Positions 36,851 to 47,081 of a stretch of DNA of 64,000 nt are shown here, one piece after another; the first letter of the stretch is position 1, and the number at the start of each line of letters is the position of its first letter. Location: NCBI GenBank assembly GCA_947624015.1, contig CANQIA010000003.1, positions 37,541 through 101,540 of the forward strand, read 5' to 3'. The position numbers and the translations under genes are program-made. The notes beneath the pieces were generated by a model. It ran no database searches, was not told the origin of the DNA, and saw only the letters and a program-made list of their open reading frames with translations. The stretch is from an uncultured Clostridia bacterium. GTDB lineage: Bacteria > Bacillota > Clostridia > Lachnospirales > CAG-274.

Positions 36851-36917
36851 TATATAATATTAATAAATAATAATAATTATTAATAAAAAAGAATTTTTTA
36901 TACTTTTTATACAAAAA

Positions 36918-38165
36918 CTACAAAGCCCTTATTTTGCCGCCTATGTTTCTTATTTTGCTGACGGGAGACTCATAGCCTCTCTCCACATATTCCTTGTTGT
37001 TTACTACCGTTATGCCTTCGGCGCACAATCCCGCAATAATAAGAGCGGCGCCTCCTCTCAGATCCCATGCATTTACATTGGCGCCCACAAGAGACCTTAC
37101 GCCTGTTGTAATAAATGTCCTGTTGTCTTTTATGGTTATATCCGCTCCCATTTTGTTAAGCTCATCTCCGTGCTTGTATCTGCCGGAAAATATATTTTCT
37201 TTTATAACAGACTGTCCTTGAGCCGTGGACATAAGCGCCATTATCTGAGGCTGAACATCCGTAGGGAAATAGGGATAGGGCGCCGTTGATATATAAGGTA
37301 TTGAATATATTCTTTGAGGCGCTTCTATATATATTGTTTTGTTATACTCTTTAATTATACAGCCTGTTTTTCTCAGCATTGCACATATTACCCGCATATG
37401 GTCCGTGTTTACATTTTTTATAAAAAGCTCGCCTCCTGTTGCCGCCGCCATTATCATATAGGTCGCCGCCTCTATCCTGTCGGGGATAATTGCTACGCTG
37501 CAAGGATGAAGCTCGCTTACACCTTTTATTTTTATACGCTTTGTACCGTGTCCCGTAATGTCTGCGCCGCACATATTCAAAAAATCGCAGAGATTGCATA
37601 TTTCAGGCTCTCTTGCGGCATTATCTATTATAGTTGTTCCTTCTGCCATGGCGGACGCCAGTATAATGTTCTCGGTAACGCCTACGCTTTGTATCGGCAG
37701 ATGCAAATTTGCGCCCTTGAGCCTTTTTGCCTCACAGCGTATTACGTTATCGTCGGTATTTATTTTTGCGCCAAGCATTTTCATTGCCCATATATGCATA
37801 TCCACAGGTCTTGCGCCGAGAGCGCAGCCGCCGGGATAAGATATCTCTGCCTCGCCGCAGGCGGATAAAAGAGAACCGAGGAACAAAACGGAGGATCTCA
37901 TTTTACAGCTTAGGCTATTGTCTATAACAGGTCTGACGATACCTGTTTCGGATCTTATCACGCTTCCCTCTGTGGTTATTTTTACTCCTATATTCTCAAG
38001 TATCTCTATGGTATTTGCCACATCTGAAAGAAAAGGCACATTACAGATGCTTGCCTCCTTCAGCAAGGGCAGAGCCGCCAGCACAGGCAATACCGCATTT
38101 TTGGCGCCGCTTATCGGCACCTCGCCGCTTAATCTGCTTCCTCCCGTTATAACATATTTACCCAT
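36918..38165 (-). CDS. murA: UDP-N-acetylglucosamine 1-carboxyvinyltransferase
   Basis: 415 residues, the usual length. SGAKNAVLP holds K22, and the catalytic, fosfomycin-reactive C114 is in PGGCALGARPVD. RPVDMHIWAMKMLGA and PYFPTDVQPQ complete the fold. It transfers enolpyruvate to UDP-GlcNAc, the first committed step of peptidoglycan synthesis. Confidence 0.95.
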   Translation of the reverse strand: MGKYVITGGSRLSGEVPISGAKNAVLPVLAALPLLKEASICNVPFLSDVANTIEILENIGVKITTEGSVIRSETGIVRPVIDNSLSCKMRSSVLFLGSLLSACGEAEISYPGGCALGARPVDMHIWAMKMLGAKINTDDNVIRCEAKRLKGANLHLPIQSVGVTENIILASAMAEGTTIIDNAAREPEICNLCDFLNMCGADITGHGTKRIKIKGVSELHPCSVAIIPDRIEAATYMIMAAATGGELFIKNVNTDHMRVICAMLRKTGCIIKEYNKTIYIEAPQRIYSIPYISTAPYPYFPTDVQPQIMALMSTAQGQSVIKENIFSGRYKHGDELNKMGADITIKDNRTFITTGVRSLVGANVNAWDLRGGAALIIAGLCAEGITVVNNKEYVERGYESPVSKIRNIGGKIRAL

Positions 38166-38235
38166 AAAGCACCTCGAAACATATACTGTAGTATATTAAG
38201 GAGATTAAGAATTAGTGAATATAGAATTATTTTGG

Positions 38236-38264
38236 TTTACATAGTGAGAAAAATGTATTATAAT
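38236..38264 (+). promoter_or_regulatory. Promoter of the DUF5711-cvpA group
   Basis: TTTACA (38236-38241), 17-base spacer, TATAAT (38259-38264). Confidence 0.75.
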
Positions 38265-38311
38265 TGTATTTGAGAAGGTGTAATTTTAGGCTTTTACAAG
38301 AGGAAATCAAT

Positions 38312-39916
38312 ATGGATAACAACAAAGATAACAATATAAATACAGATACAAAACAGCAGGAGAGCATTGAAGCCTCTCAGTCTGAGGGCAACAGTAAAAA
38401 AAAGCCTGAGATCAGCGATGCCAATGCTCCAAAAGACTCTGTGAGGACCAAGGGCGGCGCAGGGCATAAGAGCAAAGCTGATAAATCATCAGGCAAGGCA
38501 AAAAAGCCGGGCAAAGGCGGTACAAAGCTTAAGGTGGTGCAAAAGTATCCACAAAAGAGCCATAAGTCAAAAAAGTCTGCGCCTAAGACGATAAATGTTA
38601 GCAAAAGGGCTATAATTGCGGCAGCCTTCGTGATACTTGTAGGGGCGATACTTTTTATCAGCAGGAATTCAGTCGTTAAAATAGGCGAAAAGCAGGTAAT
38701 GTTTTCACAGGAATATACAATGAATTCCAAAGCGGATTTCCGTGTGTGCGGCGATAACATATACTATGTGTCCAAGGACGGTATGATACTTCTTAACAAG
38801 AAGGGAGAGACCGTTTGGACAGATACGTTTACAATGACTTCTCCCGTAATGCTAAGGGACGGAGAATTTTGCGCCGTTGCCGACAACAAGAGCAAGACCG
38901 TAAATGTATACGATCTTACGGGTAAGCTCTATTCCGTAACGGCAGGAGGAGATATAACTACCCTTGCCGTAAATCCCATAGGCTGCTGCGCCGTTGTGTG
39001 CAAAGCGGACGACGACTATAAGATAGACGTGTACTCTGAGGCGGGAGAGCAGATGTTTGAAGGCTCCTATGCTGCCAAAGACGGTATCCCTCTTGCAATA
39101 GATATATCAGACGACGGTAAGCTTTTGGCAGTAAGTCTTGTAAGCATAAACGAGATAAATATGAGATCAAATGTGCTTTTTTACTATACCACAAAGACCG
39201 AAGCCAAGAACACCGAGTCCAGTGACGGTATGATAAGCGCCATAAACTGCAATGAGGATATGGCAGGGGTAATAAGATTTCTTCCCGACAACAGTTGTAT
39301 AGTTGCCACCGATAAGAAGATAATGAACATAGGTAAAAAGAATTCGGATCCCTATCTTCAGAACTGGGAAATACCGTATACCAACTATGTGACGGCTATG
39401 GATATAGTGGATAACAAATATATTGCTCTTGCCTATGGCGAGCCTATATCCGCAGGGGATGAAGCAAAGCCCGTCAACTCCGTATATTGGTATAACTTAA
39501 AGGGCAAGGAAGTGGGAAAAGCTCAGTGCGATGAAAGGATCACAGGCATTTCATCATCTCTTGAAAGCTCTATAATATATATGGGCAAGAATTTCAAGGC
39601 ATTTACGGTAGGAGGCAGAGAGCTGTGGAGCTACACGGCATTGCAGAATGTGGAGAGCATACAGTTCTATAATACTCAGGATACCATCGTTCTTGCTACG
39701 GCAACCAAAATGAATCTGCTTGATGTAAAGAAGGGCGCCGAAATGGAGGAGGAGGTATCTCCCGATATTGTGGATATAGCCGATAAAGAGGATAATAACA
39801 GCAACGAAAGCGGAGATAAAACCGAAAAAGAAGATACAAAAGAGACGACAGAGGCTGTTACCGATAACTCTCAAAATAAGGATACGACAGAAAAAAATGG
39901 GGAAATTACCACCTAA
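38312..39916 (+). CDS. DUF5711-like single-pass protein with a beta-propeller-type outer domain
   Basis: 534 residues. A Lys/Ser-rich cytoplasmic tail (1-95) and one membrane helix (about 98-118, AIIAAAFVILVGAILFI) precede a long outer domain of repeated short strands (GDNIYYVSKDGMILLNKKGETVWTDTF and similar) that read as beta-propeller blades. A low-complexity acidic/Thr tail closes it. The pairing with CvpA is common in Clostridia; the function is unknown. ATG 38312 has AGAGGAAA upstream; an earlier in-frame start at 38264 would fall on the promoter. Confidence 0.75.
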   Translation: MDNNKDNNINTDTKQQESIEASQSEGNSKKKPEISDANAPKDSVRTKGGAGHKSKADKSSGKAKKPGKGGTKLKVVQKYPQKSHKSKKSAPKTINVSKRAIIAAAFVILVGAILFISRNSVVKIGEKQVMFSQEYTMNSKADFRVCGDNIYYVSKDGMILLNKKGETVWTDTFTMTSPVMLRDGEFCAVADNKSKTVNVYDLTGKLYSVTAGGDITTLAVNPIGCCAVVCKADDDYKIDVYSEAGEQMFEGSYAAKDGIPLAIDISDDGKLLAVSLVSINEINMRSNVLFYYTTKTEAKNTESSDGMISAINCNEDMAGVIRFLPDNSCIVATDKKIMNIGKKNSDPYLQNWEIPYTNYVTAMDIVDNKYIALAYGEPISAGDEAKPVNSVYWYNLKGKEVGKAQCDERITGISSSLESSIIYMGKNFKAFTVGGRELWSYTALQNVESIQFYNTQDTIVLATATKMNLLDVKKGAEMEEEVSPDIVDIADKEDNNSNESGDKTEKEDTKETTEAVTDNSQNKDTTEKNGEITT

Positions 39917-39931
39917 AGAGGAGAAAATGAT

Positions 39932-40642
39932 ATGGATCTTCTAAATAATTTTGCAACGGACATAATAATATTGGCGATACTTTTGCTGTTTGTAGTGGTA
40001 GGCGCATGGAGAGGCTTGGTCAAAACGCTTTCCAAAAGCTGTTCCTCACTTGTTGCCATAGGCGGAGCGCTTTTTCTCCACCCCATAGTGGGAGATCTGC
40101 TCAGAAAGTCTTTTATATACAATGCCATAAGGGAATTTATAGGCAAAAGCCTTGGCATAAATACAGTCACGGCTGTTTCACAGCCCGAACGCATAAATGT
40201 TATACGCACATTGCCTCTTCCCGACAGCTTTAAGACCATGCTGCTGGACAACAACAATTCGGTAATGTACGAGCTTCTCAATGCCAATTCTGTTACAGAG
40301 TATATAACAGGATATATTGCCAATATTTTTATAAACATAATTGTGAGCATACTTATATTCATACTTATATTTATAGCTATTAAGGCGCTTATAGGCGCGC
40401 TTAATCTGGCGGTAAACATACCTGTTGTAAAGCAGATGAATTCTCTTGGCGGAGGTCTTCTGGGACTTGTGTGGGGCGTGTTCATGATATGGTGCTTTAT
40501 GACCATAATGACGCTTTTTATTACAACTCCGCTTTTTGCCCGACTTATGGTATATATAGACAGATCCATACTTGGGAGCATACTCTATGACAACAATATA
40601 ATTATGAATGTTCTGCTTAAAAACTTATTCGGTGGTCTGTAA
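39932..40642 (+). CDS. CvpA family membrane protein
   Basis: 236 residues with an N-terminal helix pair (IIILAILLLFVVVGAWRGLVKTLSK) typical of CvpA and further helices around 120-200. LGGGLLGLVWGVFMIW is the family's C-terminal motif. Named for colicin V production in E. coli; linked to envelope integrity. Fifteen bases after the DUF5711 gene. Confidence 0.85.
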   Translation: MDLLNNFATDIIILAILLLFVVVGAWRGLVKTLSKSCSSLVAIGGALFLHPIVGDLLRKSFIYNAIREFIGKSLGINTVTAVSQPERINVIRTLPLPDSFKTMLLDNNNSVMYELLNANSVTEYITGYIANIFINIIVSILIFILIFIAIKALIGALNLAVNIPVVKQMNSLGGGLLGLVWGVFMIWCFMTIMTLFITTPLFARLMVYIDRSILGSILYDNNIIMNVLLKNLFGGL

Positions 40643-40644
40643 TT

Positions 40645-41277
40645 ATGCTGGAAAAATATATTACCGTTATGGGAGAGGGACAGGCTGAGATAGTGGAAAA
40701 GAGATCCCGCTTTATAGCCAATGTAAGACCCATAGTATCGGAAAACGATGCAATAGATTATATTGAGAAAATAAAAAAGAAATATTGGGATGCCCGTCAC
40801 AACTGTTATGCATACCAACTTGGCGAAAAGAACGGTATTCAGCGTTACAGCGACGACGGAGAGCCGGGAGGTACGGCAGGTATGCCTATACTTGACGTGC
40901 TGAGAGGAAGAGATATAAAGGATACCATAGTTGTGGTAACAAGATATTTCGGAGGAACTCTTTTAGGCACAGGGGGTCTTGTGAGAGCATACAGCTCTGC
41001 CGCAAGGGCAGGGATAGAAGCCGCAGGGCTTACACAACGGGTACTCCACAGCCTGATAGATATTACTGTGGATTACACCTTATCGGGAAAGGTACAGTAT
41101 GAGATCATGAGTAAGGGCTGTATCGTAAAGGACACGGTATATACGGATAAGGTAAAATTTACGATACAGGCGGAAAAGCCTTTTGCCCAAGAATTTATTA
41201 ATAATATAGTAGATGTAACAGGGGGCAAAGCCCTTATAGAAAAAGGAAACGATGTATATTTAAACAAAAAAATTTAA
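40645..41277 (+). CDS. YigZ/IMPACT family protein
   Basis: 210 residues. KRSRFIANVRPIVSENDA, AYQLGEKNGIQRYSDDGEPGGTAGMP and VVTRYFGGTLLGTGGLVRAYSSAA are the UPF0029/IMPACT signature. The C-terminal part is the DUF1949-type domain. Biochemical role unsettled. Two bases after cvpA. Confidence 0.9.
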   Translation: MLEKYITVMGEGQAEIVEKRSRFIANVRPIVSENDAIDYIEKIKKKYWDARHNCYAYQLGEKNGIQRYSDDGEPGGTAGMPILDVLRGRDIKDTIVVVTRYFGGTLLGTGGLVRAYSSAARAGIEAAGLTQRVLHSLIDITVDYTLSGKVQYEIMSKGCIVKDTVYTDKVKFTIQAEKPFAQEFINNIVDVTGGKALIEKGNDVYLNKKI

Positions 41278-41292
41278 AAGGAGAGTGTTACA

Positions 41293-42345
41293 ATGAAAAG
41301 AAAATTATGTTTGACTCTTGCTTTGGTAATGACTCTTGGCACCTGGGTCATGGCGTCATCCACCAATTCGATCACTACCGAACAGAGAGTAAAGGAGGGC
41401 TCATCTCTTGCAGGGGAAAGCATTATAATTGAGCCTCACAACCAGGTGGAAACAGGCTCCTCCATACTTATAAGCTTTGACAATGCCGTTATATTCACTC
41501 AGGAGGTAATAGACGGCACTTGCACAGACGAGAATGAAGACGGCTACAATGGACTCGGCAATGGCTATCAGTATAAGGTAAAGGGCGGAAATTGGGATAT
41601 AAACGACGGCTTTTTTGACGTAATGCCCGATGTGGATTCATTGCAACTGCCTTACAGCATTCGCAGATTAAACGACCATCAGATAGAGGTATATCTCTGT
41701 AATCTTCCCGACAGATATGCCGACGGCTCCATGTCCGACATAAACGGCATAAACAACAGACCATATTATTCAATACCTATGGTAGCTTATGCCGATATCG
41801 TAGGTCAGGTAACGATGTCTATCGACTCAAACGGAACATCTATATCAAATACTTCGGGTATCAAGAGCAACGACAATACAAAGCCTACGGAAACAGCTAC
41901 CACGACAGTTACAGAAAGCTCAACGGAAACTACTACCGAAGCTGCAGAGAACGATATGAATACCGTTGAGATACAGATCGGAAGCAAAATAATGAAGGTA
42001 AACGGCAAACCGGTGGAAATAGACGCAGCGCCATATATTCAGCTTTCCACAAGCTCTTCAATGGTACCCTTAAGAGCGGTAAGCGAGGCGCTTTACGGCG
42101 GAGAGGATACCGTAAAATGGGATGCGGCGTCAAAGACCGTTACCATTACCTATAAGGGCAATGTGATAAAATTTATGATAGGCTCTGATATTATGAATAT
42201 AAACGGCAGTGAAAAGCCTATTGCAAATAATGTAAAAGCAGAAATAAAAGACAGCAGGACATTTATACCCTTCAGAGCCTTGGGCGAGGCGCTGAGCGCA
42301 GATGTAAGCTGGGATGCAAATACCAAGACAGCAAGATTTAATTAA
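41293..42345 (+). CDS. Secreted protein with copper amine oxidase N-terminal (stalk) domain
   Basis: 350 residues. Signal peptide (1-21, LALVMTLGTWVMA). A unique domain (about 30-180) has AVIFTQEVIDG and a YQYK core, followed by a Thr/Glu-rich linker and a PF07833 stalk domain (about 220-350) with MVPLRAVSEALYG and TFIPFRALGEALSA. Probably wall-associated in Clostridia. Paralogue of the next gene in the same order of domains. Confidence 0.85.
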   Translation: MKRKLCLTLALVMTLGTWVMASSTNSITTEQRVKEGSSLAGESIIIEPHNQVETGSSILISFDNAVIFTQEVIDGTCTDENEDGYNGLGNGYQYKVKGGNWDINDGFFDVMPDVDSLQLPYSIRRLNDHQIEVYLCNLPDRYADGSMSDINGINNRPYYSIPMVAYADIVGQVTMSIDSNGTSISNTSGIKSNDNTKPTETATTTVTESSTETTTEAAENDMNTVEIQIGSKIMKVNGKPVEIDAAPYIQLSTSSSMVPLRAVSEALYGGEDTVKWDAASKTVTITYKGNVIKFMIGSDIMNINGSEKPIANNVKAEIKDSRTFIPFRALGEALSADVSWDANTKTARFN

Positions 42346-42357
42346 CGGAGTGAAGAT

Positions 42358-43419
42358 ATGAAAAAAATACTGTCTGTTATAATACTGCTGCTGTGCGCCG
42401 TTTCCGTTCAGGGCAGCACAAGACTGTCGCTTTCGGAGTGCAAGGACATGGAAAGCGGCGAGATACTTAGGAATTATTTAAAAATAGTCCCCGATGACTA
42501 TGTGGCGTCGGGTACCGTAATAACGCTTACCTACGAAAATGCCGATGTTATTGCTCAGGAGGTAATAGACGGAAGGGGTATGTCTAAAGACAAAGGCTTT
42601 AAGGGCAGCGGCGCATCATATCAGTACAGAGGCTTTAAGGGAGAATACAAATGGGACGGTAAAGAGAACTTTGAAAACGCAATGCCTAAGGTAAAGACCT
42701 CTCAGGTACCCTATCATATTACAAGAACGGACAAAAGCACCGTCAGGGTAGAGCTGTGCGGCATACCCAAGGATTATGTAAACAGATCCCTTGAGTATTT
42801 AAACTATATAGATGATAAGCCTTATTACTATATACCTCTTACGGCTACGGTAAAAGACGGAGGCAAGGAGGTAAAGGTAACGATAACAGGTCCCGCAAAC
42901 GGCTTTATAAAGACAACCACACTGATAGCTGCCAACAAAGACGGCTCATCTTCCCATACAGAGGAAACCACACTAAGGGAAGCGACAAGTGAGACTACAA
43001 CTGCCGATGTTCCAAACAAGGTCTCTGTCAAGATAGGCAGCAATGTCATGAACGTAAACGGGCAGGAATTTATACTTGATACTGTTCCTTATATACAACA
43101 GTCCTCCGCCTCTACAATGATACCATTAAGAGCGGTAAGCATTGCTCTTTCGGAGGGATATAATGGCGGCGGTTCGGAAAATATAGTTTCATGGGATCAG
43201 AATACCAAGACTGCCCTTATCAACTATAAAAATAAAGTGCTTGAATTTACAGCCAATGCGGATCATGTTATCGCAGACGGCAAAAAAATAACTATGAAGG
43301 GCGGAGTACACTCGGAGATCACAGACGGCAGGATGTTTGTACCCTTCAGAGCTTTGGGCGAAGCCTTTGGCATAAATGTAAACTGGGACAGTTCAACATG
43401 GACAGCGTCGTTCAACTAA
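42358..43419 (+). CDS. Paralogous secreted stalk-domain protein
   Basis: 353 residues. Signal peptide (1-20), a first domain with ADVIAQEVIDGRG and YQYRG like the preceding protein, a Thr/Glu linker, and a PF07833 domain (about 218-353) with MIPLRAVSIAL and MFVPFRALGEAFG. Twelve bases after its paralogue, a tandem duplication that has diverged strongly. Confidence 0.85.
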   Translation: MKKILSVIILLLCAVSVQGSTRLSLSECKDMESGEILRNYLKIVPDDYVASGTVITLTYENADVIAQEVIDGRGMSKDKGFKGSGASYQYRGFKGEYKWDGKENFENAMPKVKTSQVPYHITRTDKSTVRVELCGIPKDYVNRSLEYLNYIDDKPYYYIPLTATVKDGGKEVKVTITGPANGFIKTTTLIAANKDGSSSHTEETTLREATSETTTADVPNKVSVKIGSNVMNVNGQEFILDTVPYIQQSSASTMIPLRAVSIALSEGYNGGGSENIVSWDQNTKTALINYKNKVLEFTANADHVIADGKKITMKGGVHSEITDGRMFVPFRALGEAFGINVNWDSSTWTASFN

Positions 43420-43424
43420 AAAAA

Positions 43425-43448
43425 AGCTGCCGTTTTTTTGCGGCAGCT
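43425..43448 (-). terminator. Hairpin with T run on the minus strand
   Basis: AGCTGCCG (43425-43432) and CGGCAGCT (43441-43448). The seven-plus T run lies on the minus-strand 3' side, so it would stop antisense transcription; on the plus strand it is followed by AAATTAG. Confidence 0.55.
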
Positions 43449-43498
43449 AAATTAGTATATGCGTTTTAATGATCATGCAGCAGATAAAGGATATGGCT

Positions 43499-44734
43499 AT
43501 GAAATATACAAAAAATATTTTATTTCTTTATATAAGCATATTTACAGCCTATTGTATCAGGGAATTTTTGCCACGGTATGATACTTTGCTTACATATATT
43601 GTCCTTACGGTACTGTGTTTTATTGTAATAAACGCCGTTTACCGCATATCTTTTAAATACGGCAGACCTATTATATACACCGAAAAAAGAATACATAGTG
43701 ACAAAAGAGAAGCAGGGATGGATATAGCAAGGACCATAGCCGTATTTTTTGTGCCGCTTATTCATTTTTTCGGGCTTACGGGCTATTATGATTCTCAATT
43801 CACATTGGGATATGCTCTGCCTTCTGCCGTAAGGTGGCTGGCGCTTTGCGCCGTACCTCTCTTTCTGATGATCACAGGCTATTTCAAGTGCAATAAAACA
43901 ATATGCAAGGCTCATTACAAGGCTGTAATACCTGTGCTTGCAACACATATTTTCATATCATTTGTAAGAGTTATGGTAGACAGTAAATATCACGGCATAG
44001 ATGTTGACGGAGCATACATAGCTGACAAAATACTGTTTTTTGACTATGGCTGGTATGTAAGGCTGTACATAGGTATGCTTATGCTCATGCCGTTTTTTAA
44101 CGCAGCCTATAAATATCTAAATGAAAAGTGGAAAAAAGAGGTCTTTATACTTACGCTGGTAGGGCTTACCGCATTGGGACCTCTTACCTATGATATAGTA
44201 CCGTCAAGCTGGCTGATAATATATGTATTTGCTTACTATATGATAGGGGCATACCTTTATGAATACAATGTAAAGATAGAACCTGTTGCCGCTGCCGTGC
44301 TTTTTGCAGGCATTTTGCTCATGCTGGGCAAGGCTACTTTGCTAAGGTGCGCAGGAAATACATTTGACTGGAACTTTATCGGCTATAAGAGTAATTCGGG
44401 CTATTCATCAATGGCTGCATATATCATATCAACACTTATAATTATAATATGCAGCAACATACATATTGAAAGCAAAGTAATATCATTTCCCTTTAAGGCG
44501 GTAAGCATGGTATCCCTTGAAATGTATCTTTTCAGTCAGATGTTCGACGGCTTTGTGTACAAGGAGTATATTGCCGATCACACGCCTTTTTTGACAATGT
44601 TCCGTATGCTGCCTAGGCTTGTGGGAACGGTGCTGATATTATCGTTTATTGCCTCATGGGGCAAAAAGCTCCTGTTTCGTTTAGCCAAAATATATATTGC
44701 CGCTGTGGGAAGTACCGATGATGACAAAGCATAA
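43499..44734 (+). CDS. Acyltransferase 3 family membrane protein
   Basis: 411 residues, about 10 membrane segments. GMDIARTIAVFFVPLIHFFG holds the family's conserved Arg and His, with VPLFLMITGYF next. It transfers acyl groups to surface sugars or wall components. ATG 43499 follows AAAGGA by 7 bases; earlier ATGs at 43469 and 43475 have no site. Confidence 0.85.
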   Translation: MKYTKNILFLYISIFTAYCIREFLPRYDTLLTYIVLTVLCFIVINAVYRISFKYGRPIIYTEKRIHSDKREAGMDIARTIAVFFVPLIHFFGLTGYYDSQFTLGYALPSAVRWLALCAVPLFLMITGYFKCNKTICKAHYKAVIPVLATHIFISFVRVMVDSKYHGIDVDGAYIADKILFFDYGWYVRLYIGMLMLMPFFNAAYKYLNEKWKKEVFILTLVGLTALGPLTYDIVPSSWLIIYVFAYYMIGAYLYEYNVKIEPVAAAVLFAGILLMLGKATLLRCAGNTFDWNFIGYKSNSGYSSMAAYIISTLIIIICSNIHIESKVISFPFKAVSMVSLEMYLFSQMFDGFVYKEYIADHTPFLTMFRMLPRLVGTVLILSFIASWGKKLLFRLAKIYIAAVGSTDDDKA

Positions 44735-44747
44735 TACCGCAAAATAC

Positions 44748-44776
44748 TTGACTTTATTATTTTACGGATTTAAAAT
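44748..44776 (+). promoter_or_regulatory. Promoter of the amidase gene
   Basis: TTGACT (44748-44753), 17 bases, TAAAAT (44771-44776). Confidence 0.75.
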
Positions 44777-44807
44777 TATCATATAAGTAAAGAAAGGAGA
44801 ATTTTAT

Positions 44808-46175
44808 ATGAAAAAAATATTTGCTGTGACGGCGTTTATATTTACTGCGGCTATGGCAGTAAGCGCAAATGCCGAGATAAAGATGAACTATGTAAACGAC
44901 AATATGTCCACAACGGCTGCCCATTACAGCCTTGCGGGTCATTGCGATCCACAATATCCCTTGTATATAAACGGAAATAAGGTAGACGTTACCAAGGATG
45001 GATATTTCAGCTATTACGCCGACCTTAAGATAGGCAAAAATATATTCAGCGTTGAGAATACGTCTTCCAGAAAAACATATACCATAACCAGAACAGCCAT
45101 AAATAAAACAGAGTCTTCGGATCCCTTTAAACCTATTAGCTTTGTAGGTAAGGTAAATATGGACAATCCTACTGTCCGTTCAAGACCAGATGAGGCAAAC
45201 GATGACCTTATAACGCCTTATGTAACAGGCACTCTTGTTTATATCACAGGGGAAAATTCAGAGTATTACAGAACAAAACACGACAACTATCTTTACAAAA
45301 GCGCCATAGACAAGACAACAGAGGGATACGGCGCAAATACCGTAAGAGCCTTAAGCTGCTCAGGCAATGAATTTACATTTGTTATGGACAGACCTACGGA
45401 ATACGCAGTTTCCCTTATGCCAGACGGTATAAAGGTAATACTCTACGATACCAAGGGAGGGGTGCTTCCAAATCCCGACAGCAGTATGTTCAGCAGTATA
45501 AGGTATGAAAAGGATGCGGAAGGCGATCCCGTATATACGCTGTACTTTACACAAAAGGGCAAATACATTGGCTACAAGCCCGTATTTGAAAACGGCAGCA
45601 TGAAAATAATACTCAATGAAAAATCAACAGTGGAGAAGGGTACTTTAAAGGGCGCAACCATAGTGCTTGACGCAGGTCACGGCGGAGAAGACGCAGGAAC
45701 GCTGGGTCTTGGCACCATATATGAAAAGACGGTAACCCTTTCTATCACAAATATGTTAAAGGATTATCTGGAGTCAAAGGGAGCAGAGGTCATACTTACA
45801 AGAGCTGACGACACCTATGTTGCCCTTGGCGCAAGAACTGCAAAAATAAATGAAGTAATGCCCGATGTGGCAGTATCAATACACTGTAATTCCAGAAATG
45901 AATGGGAGGATTTCGGCGCAGCAAAGGGTACCCTAGACCTTTATACCTATGATTCAACAACGTTATTTGTGGAGAAAATAAGCGAAACAATGAACGCTCC
46001 GTATGAAAAGAATAATCTTGCTCTCACAAGGTTATCCGTTTGTCCTGCGGTACTTATAGAAACAGGCTATATGTCCAATCCCACAGAATATTCTTATCTT
46101 ACAAGCGAAGCGGGACAAAAGGACATGGCTCAGAAGATAGGTCAGGCTGTTGAGAAATACTTCGGAGAAATTTAA
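44808..46175 (+). CDS. N-acetylmuramoyl-L-alanine amidase (Amidase_3)
   Basis: 455 residues. Signal peptide (1-22), an N-terminal beta domain with a stretch resembling an SH3-like fold ([12 protein letters not shown]), an AMIN-like part, and the catalytic Amidase_3 domain (about 280-455). Zinc ligands are in VLDAGHGG and SIHCNS, and the catalytic glutamate in [10 protein letters not shown]. It cuts the peptide stem from peptidoglycan during wall remodelling or cell separation. AAAGGAG upstream. Confidence 0.92.
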   Translation: MKKIFAVTAFIFTAAMAVSANAEIKMNYVNDNMSTTAAHYSLAGHCDPQYPLYINGNKVDVTKDGYFSYYADLKIGKNIFSVENTSSRKTYTITRTAINKTESSDPFKPISFVGKVNMDNPTVRSRPDEANDDLITPYVTGTLVYITGENSEYYRTKHDNYLYKSAIDKTTEGYGANTVRALSCSGNEFTFVMDRPTEYAVSLMPDGIKVILYDTKGGVLPNPDSSMFSSIRYEKDAEGDPVYTLYFTQKGKYIGYKPVFENGSMKIILNEKSTVEKGTLKGATIVLDAGHGGEDAGTLGLGTIYEKTVTLSITNMLKDYLESKGAEVILTRADDTYVALGARTAKINEVMPDVAVSIHCNSRNEWEDFGAAKGTLDLYTYDSTTLFVEKISETMNAPYEKNNLALTRLSVCPAVLIETGYMSNPTEYSYLTSEAGQKDMAQKIGQAVEKYFGEI

Positions 46176-46177
46176 GT

Positions 46178-47068
46178 ATGATAGAAATAGTTGCTATGCC
46201 TGTGCTTGGAGGTATCATTGGCTATATAACAAACGATATAGCCATAAAAATGCTTTTCAGACCCGGAAGGGCATTGTATATAGGTAGGCTGCATATTCCC
46301 TTTACTCCGGGACTGATACCCAGACAGAGGGAAAGGATAGCCGCTTCCATAGGAAATGTCATAAGTACTCAGCTTTTGAACCGTGACGCTATTTTGAACA
46401 CCGTTACAAGCGATGAAAATATTAACAGGGTGTATTCTGCCTTCATGAACCTGGCGGAGAACATGAAAAGCAATGAGCGAAGGCTCGAGGAAATAATAGA
46501 GGATCACATATCCCATGAAGATATGGATATGTACGGCAGAGCTCTGCAAGAAAGGATAACGCTTGCCATAGCTTCAAAAATAAACGAGACAGATGTGGGA
46601 ACAAGGCTGGCTCAAAGCGGCATTGAAATGCTTAAGGAAAAATCGGGTATGGGCTTTTTGTCCATGCTGATAGGCGATGATCTGGTAAGTAAACTGGGCG
46701 GCGTTATTAATAATGTTCTCAGAGAAAAGGCGCCGGAAATAATATACGATGAGCTGGGGAAAGCATCTGAGGATATTCTTTCAATGAGAATATGCGACAT
46801 AATTACAAAATATGAGGACAGTATCCCCGGGATACTGCGGGGCTTTATCGGTCTTTGCAAGATAATAATAGAAGAGAATACAGACAGGATACTTAAGCTT
46901 GTGAATATAGAGCAGATAGTTTTTGATAAAGTAAGCTCTTTTGATGCGGCAGAGCTGGAACAGATGATATTCGGCATAATGCATAAAGAACTAAAAGCAA
47001 TAGTATATCTGGGCGCAGTGCTTGGCTTTATTATGGGCTTTATAAATCTGATATTTTTATTTATATAA
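46178..47068 (+). CDS. DUF445 family membrane protein
   Basis: 296 residues. [19 protein letters not shown] and [20 protein letters not shown] are the DUF445 hallmark. One helix at each end anchors a long helical middle. In Bacillus the relative YheB has no clear role. Two bases after the amidase, so co-transcribed. Confidence 0.88.
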   Translation: MIEIVAMPVLGGIIGYITNDIAIKMLFRPGRALYIGRLHIPFTPGLIPRQRERIAASIGNVISTQLLNRDAILNTVTSDENINRVYSAFMNLAENMKSNERRLEEIIEDHISHEDMDMYGRALQERITLAIASKINETDVGTRLAQSGIEMLKEKSGMGFLSMLIGDDLVSKLGGVINNVLREKAPEIIYDELGKASEDILSMRICDIITKYEDSIPGILRGFIGLCKIIIEENTDRILKLVNIEQIVFDKVSSFDAAELEQMIFGIMHKELKAIVYLGAVLGFIMGFINLIFLFI

Positions 47069-47081
47069 AGGGAGTGACAGC